Shown here piece after piece: positions 48,317-56,719 of a DNA stretch of 64,000 nucleotides. Every line of letters begins with the position of its first letter. Position 1 is the first letter of the stretch. This DNA is from Chelatococcus asaccharovorans (lineage in GTDB: Bacteria > Pseudomonadota > Alphaproteobacteria > Rhizobiales > Beijerinckiaceae): the NCBI RefSeq assembly GCF_003201475.1, contig NZ_QJJK01000004.1, forward strand, positions 380,631 to 444,630. Reading direction: 5' to 3'. The translations under genes and the position numbers were made by a program. Under the pieces are notes generated by a model. It was not told the origin of the DNA. It made no database searches and was given only the letters and a program-made list of their open reading frames with translations.

Positions 48317-48910
48317 TTGAACGATCGTCCGATCGCGGCGCTGAAATCTGAACTCCGCGCCGCCCTGCTCGCCGCCCGCAAGACCTTTGCCTCGTCAGAC
48401 GGTGCCGCCGCCAGCACGGCGCTGGCTGCCCGGGTGATCGAACTGCCGGTTTTCGCCCAGCGGGACGCCGCGGTCGGCGGCTACTGGCCGATCAGGGGGG
48501 AGGTCGATCCAAGACCTCTTCTGGCAGCGCTCGATGCGAGAGGCGTCCCGACTGGCCTGCCCGTCATCGTGGAGGACGACCTCGCCTTTCATCTCTGGCG
48601 GGACGGCGATCCGCTCCTTTCCGCCGGCCTTGGTACCTTCGGACCCGACCCGGCGGCAGCGCCCATCGTGCGGCCTTCGATCCTCCTCGTTCCCCTTGTT
48701 GCCTTCGACCGTCGGGGCCACAGGCTCGGCTATGGCCGCGGCTTCTATGACCGCGTGATCGCGCGGTTGAGGGCGGGGGGGCCGCTCACCACCATCGGCC
48801 TCGCCTATGCGATGCAGGAAGTCCCGGTCGTGCCGACCGAGCCCCATGACCAGCCGCTGGACTATATCGCCACCGAGCATGAAGTCCTCGGCATGAAGTC
48901 CTCGGCATGA
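48317..48910 (+). CDS. 5-formyltetrahydrofolate cyclo-ligase
   Basis: 197-aa ATP-dependent enzyme returning 5-formyl-THF to the active folate pool. Motifs: YWPIRGEVDPRPLL (about 54-67), ILLVPLVAFDRRGHRLGYGRGFYDR near 122-146 (the substrate and phosphate loop). A GTG at 48284 is in frame but lies inside the 6S RNA terminal stem; the TTG at 48317 just after it is the more likely start. The last ten codons are made of 14-bp tandem repeats. Confidence 0.92.
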   Translation: MNDRPIAALKSELRAALLAARKTFASSDGAAASTALAARVIELPVFAQRDAAVGGYWPIRGEVDPRPLLAALDARGVPTGLPVIVEDDLAFHLWRDGDPLLSAGLGTFGPDPAAAPIVRPSILLVPLVAFDRRGHRLGYGRGFYDRVIARLRAGGPLTTIGLAYAMQEVPVVPTEPHDQPLDYIATEHEVLGMKSSA

Positions 48911-48947
48911 GGTCCTCGGCATGAGGTTCTCGGCATGAGGTCCTCAT
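48878..48947. repeat. Five tandem copies of a 14-bp repeat
   Basis: Units CATGAAGTCCTCGG or CATGAGGTCCTCGG at 48878, 48892, 48906, 48920 and 48934, with one or two changes each. The first two and part of the third are within the coding end of the 5-FCL gene, whose TGA is at 48908-48910 in the third unit. Because 14 is not a multiple of three, copy changes would move the stop. Confidence 0.95.
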
Positions 48948-49082
48948 TCTCCGGGCGTGACGGCAGGTGAAACGGAGTTCACTTCCCTTTGATCAGCTTT
49001 CCGCCGCGAAAGGTGCTGCTTGCGCCGCCGCGCCGAACCCTGCAAGAGGGGATCGATCGATAGAGGCTTTTTAGAGGGCATC

Positions 49083-49904
49083 ATGCGCCTGCTGTTTCTC
49101 GGCGATGTCGTCGGCCGTTCCGGCCGTTCCGCAGTCACGCGCCTTCTGCCGGGGCTCAGGCAGGCATGGGCGCTCGATTGCGTCATCATCAATGGCGAGA
49201 ATGCGGCGGGCGGCTTCGGGCTGACAGAGGCGATCTGCGACGATCTTCTGGGAGCGGGAGCCGATGTCGTCACGCTGGGCAATCACTCCTTCGACCAGCG
49301 CGAGGCGCTTGTGTTCATCGAGCGGCAGCCGCGTCTGTTGCGTCCGGTGAACTTTCCGCCGGGCACGCCCGGACGGGGCGTCACGATGGTCGAGACCACC
49401 ACAGGCGCGCGCGTCCTCGTCGCCAATGTCATGGGGCGGCTCTATATGGATGCGCTCGACGATCCCTTCGCGGCGATGGAGCGGGTGGTGGGCGAATGCC
49501 CCCTCGGCCTCGGCGCGGACGCGATCGTCGTCGACGTGCACGCCGAGGCGACCAGCGAGAAGCAGGCCATGGGCCATTTTCTCGACGGACGCGTCAGCAT
49601 CGTCGTCGGCACGCACACCCATGTGCCGACGGCGGATGCGCGCATCATGCCGGGTGGAACGGCCTACCAGTCCGACGCCGGCATGTGCGGCGATTATCAG
49701 TCCATCCTCGGCATGCAGCATGAGGAGGCGGTCCGCCGCTTCGTGGAGAAGACGCCGGGCGCGCGCCTCGAGCCCGCGACGGGGGAAGGGACGATCACGG
49801 GCCTCGCCGTCGAGACCGATGACCGGACGGGCCTCGCGGTGAAGGTCTCGGCCGTGTCGATCGGACCGAACCTGGCGGAAAACCGCCCTGCGTTCTGGGA
49901 ATAG
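49083..49904 (+). CDS. YmdB-like (TIGR00282) metallophosphoesterase
   Basis: 273-aa cytoplasmic phosphodiesterase; family members hydrolyse 2',3'-cyclic mononucleotides or cAMP with a di-iron centre. Metal ligands: GDVVGRSGR (about 7-15), IINGENAAGG (about 35-44), TLGNHSFDQ (about 65-73), DVHAEATSEKQAMG (about 150-163) and THTHVPTAD (about 175-183). The ATG at 49083 follows AGAGGG. It ends two bases before the convergent dehydrogenase gene. Confidence 0.92.
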   Translation: MRLLFLGDVVGRSGRSAVTRLLPGLRQAWALDCVIINGENAAGGFGLTEAICDDLLGAGADVVTLGNHSFDQREALVFIERQPRLLRPVNFPPGTPGRGVTMVETTTGARVLVANVMGRLYMDALDDPFAAMERVVGECPLGLGADAIVVDVHAEATSEKQAMGHFLDGRVSIVVGTHTHVPTADARIMPGGTAYQSDAGMCGDYQSILGMQHEEAVRRFVEKTPGARLEPATGEGTITGLAVETDDRTGLAVKVSAVSIGPNLAENRPAFWE

Positions 49905-49906
49905 GC

Positions 49907-50890
49907 TCAATAGCCGCGCGCGACGTCGAACCGGTTCGGGAGCGGGCGCCCCTCACGCAGTGCCTTCATGTTCGCGAAGAGCACGTCGAGCGTATTCGCC
50001 ATATAGCGCGCGGGATCATCGGCCGACATATGCGGCGTGATCACGACATTGGGCGTCGTCCAGATGCGCGCATCCGGCGGCAGCGGCTCCGTGACGAAGA
50101 CATCGAGCACGGCGCCGGCGAGCGCGCCTGCGTCGAGGGCATCGCAGAGGGCCTCCTCGTCGACGAGGGCCCCGCGCCCGATGTTGACCAGGCCCGCATG
50201 CGGCGGCAACAGCGCGAGCCGACGGCGGTCGAGGATGTTGCGGGTGGCCGGTGTCAGCGGGCAGGCGAGCACGAGATAATCCGTCTCCGGCAGGACGCTG
50301 TCGATATCGGCGGTCGCAACCACGCGGTCGCAGGCGGGATGGGGCGAGGCGCTGGTGCGCACGCCCGTCACATGCATGCCGAAGGCCTTGCCATGGTGGG
50401 CGGTGGCCCCGCCGAGGGCGCCAAGGCCGACCACGGTGAGGCGGCCGTCGCGCAGAAGCCGGCCTGCCTGCCGGCTCCAGCGCGCCTCGCCCTGCGCCGT
50501 GACGAAAGCCGGAATGCCATTCGCCAGCATCAGCAGCGCCATGAGAGCATATTCGCCGGCCTTGTCGGCATGGGTGCCGCTGTTCGTCAGAAGGGTCACG
50601 CCGCGCGGCAGCCAGTCGAAGGGGGCGAGCGAATCAAGGCCGGCGTTTCCGCACATGACGTATTTCAGCCTGGGCGCCTCGGCGGGGAAAAGGCTCGGGA
50701 TGCTTCGGTTGTGGCTGAGCAGGAGCTCGGCATCCGCAATGGCGCCGGCGTAGTCGTTCGGGGTCTTGCCGAAGGTGACCTGATAGGCCGCGGCGTCCTC
50801 GCCGTTGCGGGCCAATGCGGCGGACCACACGGCTTCGTCGACGGTATAGGTGGGGCTGAGGCTCGCGGTGTTCTGGATATGGATGCGCAT
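49907..50890 (-). CDS. D-2-hydroxyacid dehydrogenase family protein
   Basis: 327 aa, with the NAD motif GLGALGG near residue 155, NIGRGALVDEEAL (catalytic Arg region, about 237-249) and the TEP...TPHMSADDP segment with catalytic Glu and His (about 265-290). It belongs to the glyoxylate/hydroxypyruvate reductase side of the family; substrate not readable. It follows the gamma-glutamyltransferase gene by 9 bases, so the two are probably one transcript. Confidence 0.87.
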   Translation of the reverse strand: MRIHIQNTASLSPTYTVDEAVWSAALARNGEDAAAYQVTFGKTPNDYAGAIADAELLLSHNRSIPSLFPAEAPRLKYVMCGNAGLDSLAPFDWLPRGVTLLTNSGTHADKAGEYALMALLMLANGIPAFVTAQGEARWSRQAGRLLRDGRLTVVGLGALGGATAHHGKAFGMHVTGVRTSASPHPACDRVVATADIDSVLPETDYLVLACPLTPATRNILDRRRLALLPPHAGLVNIGRGALVDEEALCDALDAGALAGAVLDVFVTEPLPPDARIWTTPNVVITPHMSADDPARYMANTLDVLFANMKALREGRPLPNRFDVARGY

Positions 50891-50899
50891 GCTGGACCT

Positions 50900-52621
50900 T
50901 CAGTGGGCTGAGAAGCGGACACCCGGACGGGCGAGGCCGCCGCCGATGCCGATGACCGTACCGTCGGCGCGCCAGCAGGCGGCGCCCGTCATGGAGCCGT
51001 CGGGATGGAAGGCAATGGCGTTCATGCCGCCGGCGACGCGCCCGACGCGCGTGACGCGATGGCCACGGCGGGCGAGTTCGGCCTGTACCGCCTCACTGAC
51101 GCCGCGCTCGACCTCGAGGTCCCACCCTTGCGTCCAGACACGCGGCGCTTCCACCGCCTCCTGCAGTCCCATCCCATGATCGATGAGATTGATGAGCGCC
51201 TGCATGGCCGAGCCGAAGATGCGCAGCCCGCCGGGAAGGCCGAGCGCATAGGCGATCCGCCCGTCCTTGAGCGCCATCATCGGCGCCTGCGAGGTGAACA
51301 CGCGCTTGCCCGGGGCGATCGACAGCGCCTTGCCGGGGTGCGGATCGAAATTGAACATGTAGTTGTTGGCGATCATGCCCGTACCGGGCACCATCACCCG
51401 TGCGCCGAAGACGGAATTGATGGTCTGCGTGGCGGCGACCACGTTGCCCTCGCTGTCGGCGATAGTGACATGGGTGGTGTTGGGCGATTCCGGCGGCATG
51501 AGGCTCCGGCCCGCGGGAATGCCGGGCGGCCAGTCCCGCGCCTGATCGAGCGACAAGGCCGCCCGTCGCTCGGCCGCATAGGCGGGATCGATGAGGCGGG
51601 CGACCGGCACGTCGATGAAGGCCGGGTCGGCGGTGGCGACGGCACGATCGGCAAAGGCGATTTTCAGCACTTCGGCGAGGAGATGCACGTTATCCGCTGA
51701 GCCGAAGCCAAGCGCGCCGATGTCGTAGCCTTCGAGGATAGTGAGCATCTGGGCGATATGCACACCGGCCGAAGAAGGCGGCGGCGGTCCGACGATCTCG
51801 AAGCCGCGGTAATGGCTGCGAACGACGTCGCGGGTGACGGTCGCATAATCGCGGAGGTCCGAGACGGCGATGGTGCCGCCGCCGCCGGAGATGGCTGTTG
51901 CCAGGGCCGCGCCGAGCGGGCCGTGATAGAGCGCATCGGCCCCCTCGTCGGCGATGGTCTGGAGCGTGGCCGCGTAGTCGCCCTGAACGAGGCGGTCGCC
52001 CGTCTGCAGCGTCCGGCCGCCGGGCAGGAACAGCCGGGAAAGGCCGGCGTCGCGCGCGAGGTCGGCGGCCGTGTCGGTGATGCAGTCGACCAGATAGGGT
52101 GTGACAGCGAAGCCGCGCGCGGCGAGCTGGATCGCCGGGGCGACGACATCGCCGAGCGGCAGCCTGCCGAACCGCTGAAGCGCCTCACACCAGCCGGCGA
52201 GCGCCCCGGGCACCGCGACTGCCGCCGCGCCCGTCTCATTGCGGCGTCCGACGGTGAGCTGATAGTCGGGCAGCCCATCCGATACCGTCTCGTACATGCC
52301 GGCATGGGCGGCCGCTGGCGCGGTCGACAGGGCATCGATCACGCGATGGGTGCCGTCCGCCAGGCGGATATGCAGCAGCCCGCCGCCGAGCACGCCGACC
52401 ATCATCGGCTCCACCACGGTCAGGGCGAAGAGCGCGGCAACCGCGGCGTCGACCGCGTTGCCGCCGGAGAGCAGCATCTGGCTCGCTGCCTGGGAGGCCA
52501 GCGGGTGGTTGGTGACGACCATGCCCTTCGTCGCACGGACGGGTGTCTTCTCGCATAAAAACGCCGGGGACACGGCTGGCACGTCGGGGTCTGGGGCAGA
52601 GGGCGCGGCATTGATGGGCAT
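50900..52621 (-). CDS. Gamma-glutamyltransferase family protein
   Basis: 573-aa N-terminal-nucleophile hydrolase, made as a precursor that cuts itself before a Thr, here the first Thr of TTH (Thr382). ASQAASQMLLSGGNAVDAAVA (about 42-62) and PPPPSSAGVHIAQML (about 280-294) are family blocks; GLPGGLRIFGSAMQ is near the C-terminus. There is no signal peptide from the ATG at 52621 (GGAAGGA upstream), so unlike E. coli Ggt the enzyme is likely cytoplasmic. Acts on gamma-glutamyl amides or possibly cephalosporin-like substrates; the actual one is unknown. Partner of the dehydrogenase. Confidence 0.9.
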   Translation of the reverse strand: MPINAAPSAPDPDVPAVSPAFLCEKTPVRATKGMVVTNHPLASQAASQMLLSGGNAVDAAVAALFALTVVEPMMVGVLGGGLLHIRLADGTHRVIDALSTAPAAAHAGMYETVSDGLPDYQLTVGRRNETGAAAVAVPGALAGWCEALQRFGRLPLGDVVAPAIQLAARGFAVTPYLVDCITDTAADLARDAGLSRLFLPGGRTLQTGDRLVQGDYAATLQTIADEGADALYHGPLGAALATAISGGGGTIAVSDLRDYATVTRDVVRSHYRGFEIVGPPPPSSAGVHIAQMLTILEGYDIGALGFGSADNVHLLAEVLKIAFADRAVATADPAFIDVPVARLIDPAYAAERRAALSLDQARDWPPGIPAGRSLMPPESPNTTHVTIADSEGNVVAATQTINSVFGARVMVPGTGMIANNYMFNFDPHPGKALSIAPGKRVFTSQAPMMALKDGRIAYALGLPGGLRIFGSAMQALINLIDHGMGLQEAVEAPRVWTQGWDLEVERGVSEAVQAELARRGHRVTRVGRVAGGMNAIAFHPDGSMTGAACWRADGTVIGIGGGLARPGVRFSAH

Positions 52622-52863
52622 GACTTGATGTCCTTCCGGCCGGGACCGGCCACTCATCGGTTCCGTTCGCGGTTGGCCCCATGGCACAGGCCCGTCCGTC
52701 GGGTTGCACTCTGTCGAGAAATCGCGCTCCCGACAACCGTCTTCCCTTTAACGCATTCTGCATTCCCCTTTTTCCAAGGGTGACCGCGCCTTGATTGTCT
52801 TCGCGGTGCAGGGTAAGGAAAATCACTACCCGCCGATGGCGAAGTCGACGATTCACTCGAGAG

Positions 52864-54288
52864 ATGTGGCCGCGCGTGCTCTTCTTTTCCCAGTCGTTCC
52901 TCTTCGTCTTCTTGCCGATCGTGCTGGCCGGCGCGCTCTTCCTCTCGCGAATCCGGGGCGCCTTGTTGGTGGTGCCCTGGCTCGCCGTCGCCTCGGCCGT
53001 GTTCTATATCCAGGATGGCTGGCGCCACGGCCTCCTGCTGGCCCTGTCCATCGTGGTGAACTGGGTTGTGGGAGCCGCCCTGATGCAAGCGCGGGGGAAC
53101 CCACGCTTGGCCCGCGCGATTTTCATCGCCGGTGTGGTGTTCGACGTCGGTCTGCTGGCGATCTTCAAATATCTCGATTTCCTCATTCGGACGACGAATG
53201 ATCTCACCGGCTGGCATGGCGCCGCCTTTGAAATAGCGCTCCCGGTCGGTATCTCGTTTTATACCTTCACGCAGATCGCATACATTTCCGACGTCTATCT
53301 GAAGCGCCACGATCACGAGCCGTTCATCCCCTATGTGCTCTTCGTGACGTTCTTTCCGCATCTCATCGCCGGCCCCATCATCCATCACAAGGAGATGATG
53401 CCGCAGTTTCATGCGCGTCGGCGGATCTCGCTCTTCTCCGATGAGATGGCGCAGGGCTGGCTTCTGTTCGCGATCGGGTTGTTCAAGAAGCTTGTGCTTG
53501 CCGACACGCTCGCCCTGTTTGCCGACCGCGGATTCGCGGAAAAGGCGGTGCTCGGTGTCGGCGATGGCTGGCTCACGAGCCTCTCCTACACCTTCCAGCT
53601 CTATTTCGATTTCTCGGGCTATGCCGACATGGCGGTCGGGCTCGCGCTGATGTTCGGCATCCTTCTGCCGTTCAACTTCAATTCGCCCTACAAAGCGTTG
53701 AACGTGCAGGATTTCTGGCGCCGCTGGCACATGACGCTGTCGCGCTGGCTGAGGGACTATCTCTATATTCCGCTCGGCGGTAACCGCAAGACCGAGGCCC
53801 GAACCCTCGGCAATCTCTTCATTGTCTTCCTGGTCGGCGGCCTCTGGCACGGCGCCGCCTGGACCTTCGTGATCTGGGGCGCGATGCATGGCGCTGCCAT
53901 CGTCGTCCACCGGCTCTGGGTGCAAGCCGGGATGCGCATGATGCCGGCGCTTGCCCTGCCGCTGACCTTCCTGTTCGTCAACGCGGCCTGGGTGCCGTTT
54001 CGCGCCGAAAGCGGTGCTACGGCGGCCAATATCCTATCGGCGATGGCGGGTGCGGCCGCATCGCCAGATCTCATGACGCTGTTCGCGACAGACGGGCAAT
54101 GGCTCATCGCCCTGCTTATGCTGTGCGGCGCGATCGTGTGGACCCTGCCCAATTCCCAGACGCTCGTCCTTGGCGGGCGGTGGCGCATCGGCTGGGTGAG
54201 CGGCGTGGCGACGGGCCTCGCCGTATTCCTTGCGCTCATCCGCGCCGGTGGCGGCGAGACGTCGCCTTTCCTCTATTTCAATTTCTAG
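52864..54288 (+). CDS. MBOAT-family O-acyltransferase
   Basis: 474-aa inner-membrane protein with ten or more helices, of the AlgI/DltB group that moves acyl groups across the membrane to polysaccharides or teichoic acids. Landmarks: FSQSFLFVFLPIVLAG (start), VGISFYTFTQIAYISDVYLK (about 139-158), FDFSGYADMAVG, QDFWRRWHMTLSRWLRDYLY (near 282-301) and LWHGAAWTFVIWGAMHG, which holds the conserved active-site His. The ATG at 52864 is used; a GTG 12 bases on is an alternative. The SGNH-like partner follows 10 bases after the stop. Confidence 0.92.
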   Translation: MWPRVLFFSQSFLFVFLPIVLAGALFLSRIRGALLVVPWLAVASAVFYIQDGWRHGLLLALSIVVNWVVGAALMQARGNPRLARAIFIAGVVFDVGLLAIFKYLDFLIRTTNDLTGWHGAAFEIALPVGISFYTFTQIAYISDVYLKRHDHEPFIPYVLFVTFFPHLIAGPIIHHKEMMPQFHARRRISLFSDEMAQGWLLFAIGLFKKLVLADTLALFADRGFAEKAVLGVGDGWLTSLSYTFQLYFDFSGYADMAVGLALMFGILLPFNFNSPYKALNVQDFWRRWHMTLSRWLRDYLYIPLGGNRKTEARTLGNLFIVFLVGGLWHGAAWTFVIWGAMHGAAIVVHRLWVQAGMRMMPALALPLTFLFVNAAWVPFRAESGATAANILSAMAGAAASPDLMTLFATDGQWLIALLMLCGAIVWTLPNSQTLVLGGRWRIGWVSGVATGLAVFLALIRAGGGETSPFLYFNF

Positions 54289-54298
54289 GGGACCGCCG

Positions 54299-55783
54299 AT
54301 GTCCCCAAGCCGCAACGGCCAATTCCTGCTGGCCGGCCTCGTCACCTTCCTGGTGCTCGCCGTCGCGAGTTTCCTTGTTTTCGATCGCCTGCTTGTCCTG
54401 CCCGCGCGCGATCCCCCGCAGTCGGTGAGGCAGGTCCTGTTTGAGCAGACGACCGGGCCACGGATTATCATCGATGCGGGATCCAACGCCTATGTGGGGC
54501 TTGATCCGGAGATCCTCGAGCGCAGGTTCGGTCGGCAGACCGTGCTGCTGGCCGATCATGCCGGTTACCCGCTTGATATAAAGCTCGCCCGCCTGGAAAA
54601 ATATCTCCACGCGGATGACGTTCTGATCTTGCCGCTCGAGTGGAACTATTACGTCGGACATTTTAGTGATTCGACGTTCACGGATAATGTTTTTACGGCA
54701 TTGAAACACTATTACCGTGCCTTGCCCTTTTGGGAGAGGGTGAAATTCTTTTTCACGGGTATGAAATTCTCGTCGATCTTCAAGCATGTGAGGTCCCTTG
54801 CCCTTGGCGAGGTGAAGCGTCCCGGTCCTCAGGCCATCGTTTCCGAATGGTACGCCCAACTGAAGCATTCGCCGTTTGGCGCCGCGCTCAACGACGGTCC
54901 GGTGCCGCGTTATGTCGGCTTTTTCGACTGTCGCAGCATGTTGCTGTTCGGGGAGAAGAACGGAGCTCCCGATCTCGAGCGCCTGGCGGACAGGCTCGCT
55001 GCGATCGCCCGCGCGAAGCAGGTGAAGATCGCGCTGACCTGGCCGGTGGTGATCGGCAAGGATTGCTACGATACCTATGAGCGGGATTTCCGGCCGGCCG
55101 AGAACGCGCTGCGCGCCGCGATGGCGCGTGTCGGCATTCCCATCCTCGGCAGCCCGCGCGATTACTATTTCGCCGATGAGCGCTATATGCTCGACACGTA
55201 CTACCATCCTATCGCCGAGGGCGCGCGCATCCGGACACGCCGTCTCGCCGACCAGACCGCAAAGGCAGGCCTGTTGGCGCCCGAGGCCGTGCCGGCGGCC
55301 GAACTGGCTGAGCAACGCCTGGAAGCGATCGACGCCGCGATCGCCGCGGTGGCGTATCGGGGGCTCAAGCCGGCGCGCAACGGCACGCATGTGATCGATC
55401 AGTCGATGGTGGAGAACACCATCCTGTTCGGCCGCGGCTGGTCGCAGCCCGAGGCCAACAGCTTCGTCTGGTCAGACGGGACGGAATCGGTTTTGGCCAT
55501 CCGCTTGCCGGAGCGGCGCTGCCGGCTGACGTTGAACCACTTTCTACACGGAGATCAGCAGGACAGCCTGGTGAAGCTCGCGCCATCGCAGGATTGGCAA
55601 TCGGCGTCGGAGCCCATCATCGTTCCGGCGGAGGCGAGGGGCGTGGCGCTCCTGCAGTTGCGCCATCGCAACGTGAAGTCGCCGCTGGAACTGGGGCAGG
55701 GAGGCGATCCGCGCCGCCTCAAATTCAATCTGCAGTCGATCACGGTCGACTGTGGCGCAGACGAGACGGCGGGCGCACGATGA
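54299..55783 (+). CDS. SGNH-like protein partner of the MBOAT
   Basis: 494 aa. An N-terminal membrane anchor (about 9-29, signal-anchor) precedes a periplasmic part. The nucleophile block is AGSNAYVGLD (Ser62), matching the GxSxxxxGID pattern of MBOAT-linked SGNH proteins; LPLEWNYY near 110-118 is a typical middle block. The Asp/His pair is in DTYYHP (Asp299, His303), with a spacing of four instead of the usual three. A C-terminal beta-rich segment (about 360-494) has GWSQPEANSFVWSDGTE, a motif seen in polysaccharide-linked proteins. AGGGGAC lies 5 bases before the ATG. Probably acts as esterase or acetyltransferase on a surface glycan. Confidence 0.72.
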   Translation: MSPSRNGQFLLAGLVTFLVLAVASFLVFDRLLVLPARDPPQSVRQVLFEQTTGPRIIIDAGSNAYVGLDPEILERRFGRQTVLLADHAGYPLDIKLARLEKYLHADDVLILPLEWNYYVGHFSDSTFTDNVFTALKHYYRALPFWERVKFFFTGMKFSSIFKHVRSLALGEVKRPGPQAIVSEWYAQLKHSPFGAALNDGPVPRYVGFFDCRSMLLFGEKNGAPDLERLADRLAAIARAKQVKIALTWPVVIGKDCYDTYERDFRPAENALRAAMARVGIPILGSPRDYYFADERYMLDTYYHPIAEGARIRTRRLADQTAKAGLLAPEAVPAAELAEQRLEAIDAAIAAVAYRGLKPARNGTHVIDQSMVENTILFGRGWSQPEANSFVWSDGTESVLAIRLPERRCRLTLNHFLHGDQQDSLVKLAPSQDWQSASEPIIVPAEARGVALLQLRHRNVKSPLELGQGGDPRRLKFNLQSITVDCGADETAGAR

Positions 55784-55802
55784 TGCGCCCGCCGAGCAAG
55801 CT

Positions 55803-56063
55803 TCAGCACTGCTGATAGCGGCGGCCCCGATACCAGTAGTACTCGCAGCGGGGCGTGGTGGCGTTGCCCACGATCGCGCCGCCGACACCACCGATCGCAG
55901 CGCCAGCGAGAGCGCCGCCAGCGGTTCCTGTCGCGAGGCCTCCGACAAGCGCGCCCGCGCCGCCGCCGATGAGGGCGCCGCCGACCGTGCGATCCGTCGG
56001 GTTGTTGGGGTTGCAAGCTGCGAGACCCAGCGCCACAGCGCCTACGGCCAATAGCTTCTTCAT
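55803..56063 (-). CDS. Glycine-zipper lipoprotein
   Basis: 86 aa. Lipoprotein signal MKKLLAVGAVALGLAACN (lipobox LAAC, Cys17) and then a glycine-zipper stretch of GALIGGGAGALVGGLATG-like repeats (about 28-66), ending in an aromatic tail with YYWYRGRRYQQC. Such small proteins are outer-membrane lipoproteins related to the YMGG/OmpA-like glycine zippers and can span or aggregate in membranes. Function unknown. Convergent with the SGNH gene, 20 bases apart. Confidence 0.8.
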   Translation of the reverse strand: MKKLLAVGAVALGLAACNPNNPTDRTVGGALIGGGAGALVGGLATGTAGGALAGAAIGGVGGAIVGNATTPRCEYYWYRGRRYQQC

Positions 56064-56719
56064 TCGACTGACTTCCTCCATGGACGCTGCATGGCAGCAC
56101 ATACGTTCCCGTTTTAGGCGAACCTGCCACAAGAATAAACAGGGCTTGGTGTTTCGGGCGGTCTCATGTTCACCGCACCCGCCCAGTTGCAAGGCGCTTT
56201 GGCCGGCGAATCCGTTGTGGATCGCTGCAAATGGCCGGGAAGCTGTTCGCATTCTGCAATCAAAAACACACGGACTGAACCTTCTGTCATGGTTTCCATT
56301 GTCCTTCGGGGCGGCAGACGCTTCGATGGAATGAGATGCGGGCCTTCATTCATTGTCCGCGCAACGCATCGTCGCTGAGGCGGAGGCCATCGTAGCCAGC
56401 GCCAGATCTCTGTGCCTTATCGGCTGCAAATGTCTGCAGTGATGAGGATTGGGGAGGGTAACGTATTGTAGATAAATAATTTCGCCATTTTAATGTATTC
56501 GGCAGCGTCATTTGCATAAATTTCGAAAATTGAATCAATTTCTATAAATATGCCCGGTTGTAATTACCTGGTTGAATATATAATATCGTGCGAGCATAAT
56601 TTTGTTAGATTTTAGCCATGCCGGTGATATTGCTGTGGTAATGTGTCGCTCTTAAGTATTGGAGCTAGCAGTAAAATCAAAAGGGTTCATCTGGCTGGCG
56701 AGTGTGGAGTCAGGAGAGG
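56064..56719 (+). other. 656-base spacer, AT-rich in its second half
   Basis: No gene. From 56460 to 56680 the base composition is far more AT-rich than the neighbourhood, with the 15-bp palindrome at 56527-56541 about 180 bases before the MarR gene. It includes several -10-like TATAAT variants (for example near 56577-56585); the real promoter cannot be singled out. Confidence 0.55.
56527..56541 (+). promoter_or_regulatory. Candidate MarR-type operator
   Basis: AAATTGA-A-TCAATTT is a perfect 15-base palindrome in an AT-rich region upstream of the MarR-family gene. MarR regulators commonly bind such palindromes near their own promoter; binding is not shown. Confidence 0.4.
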
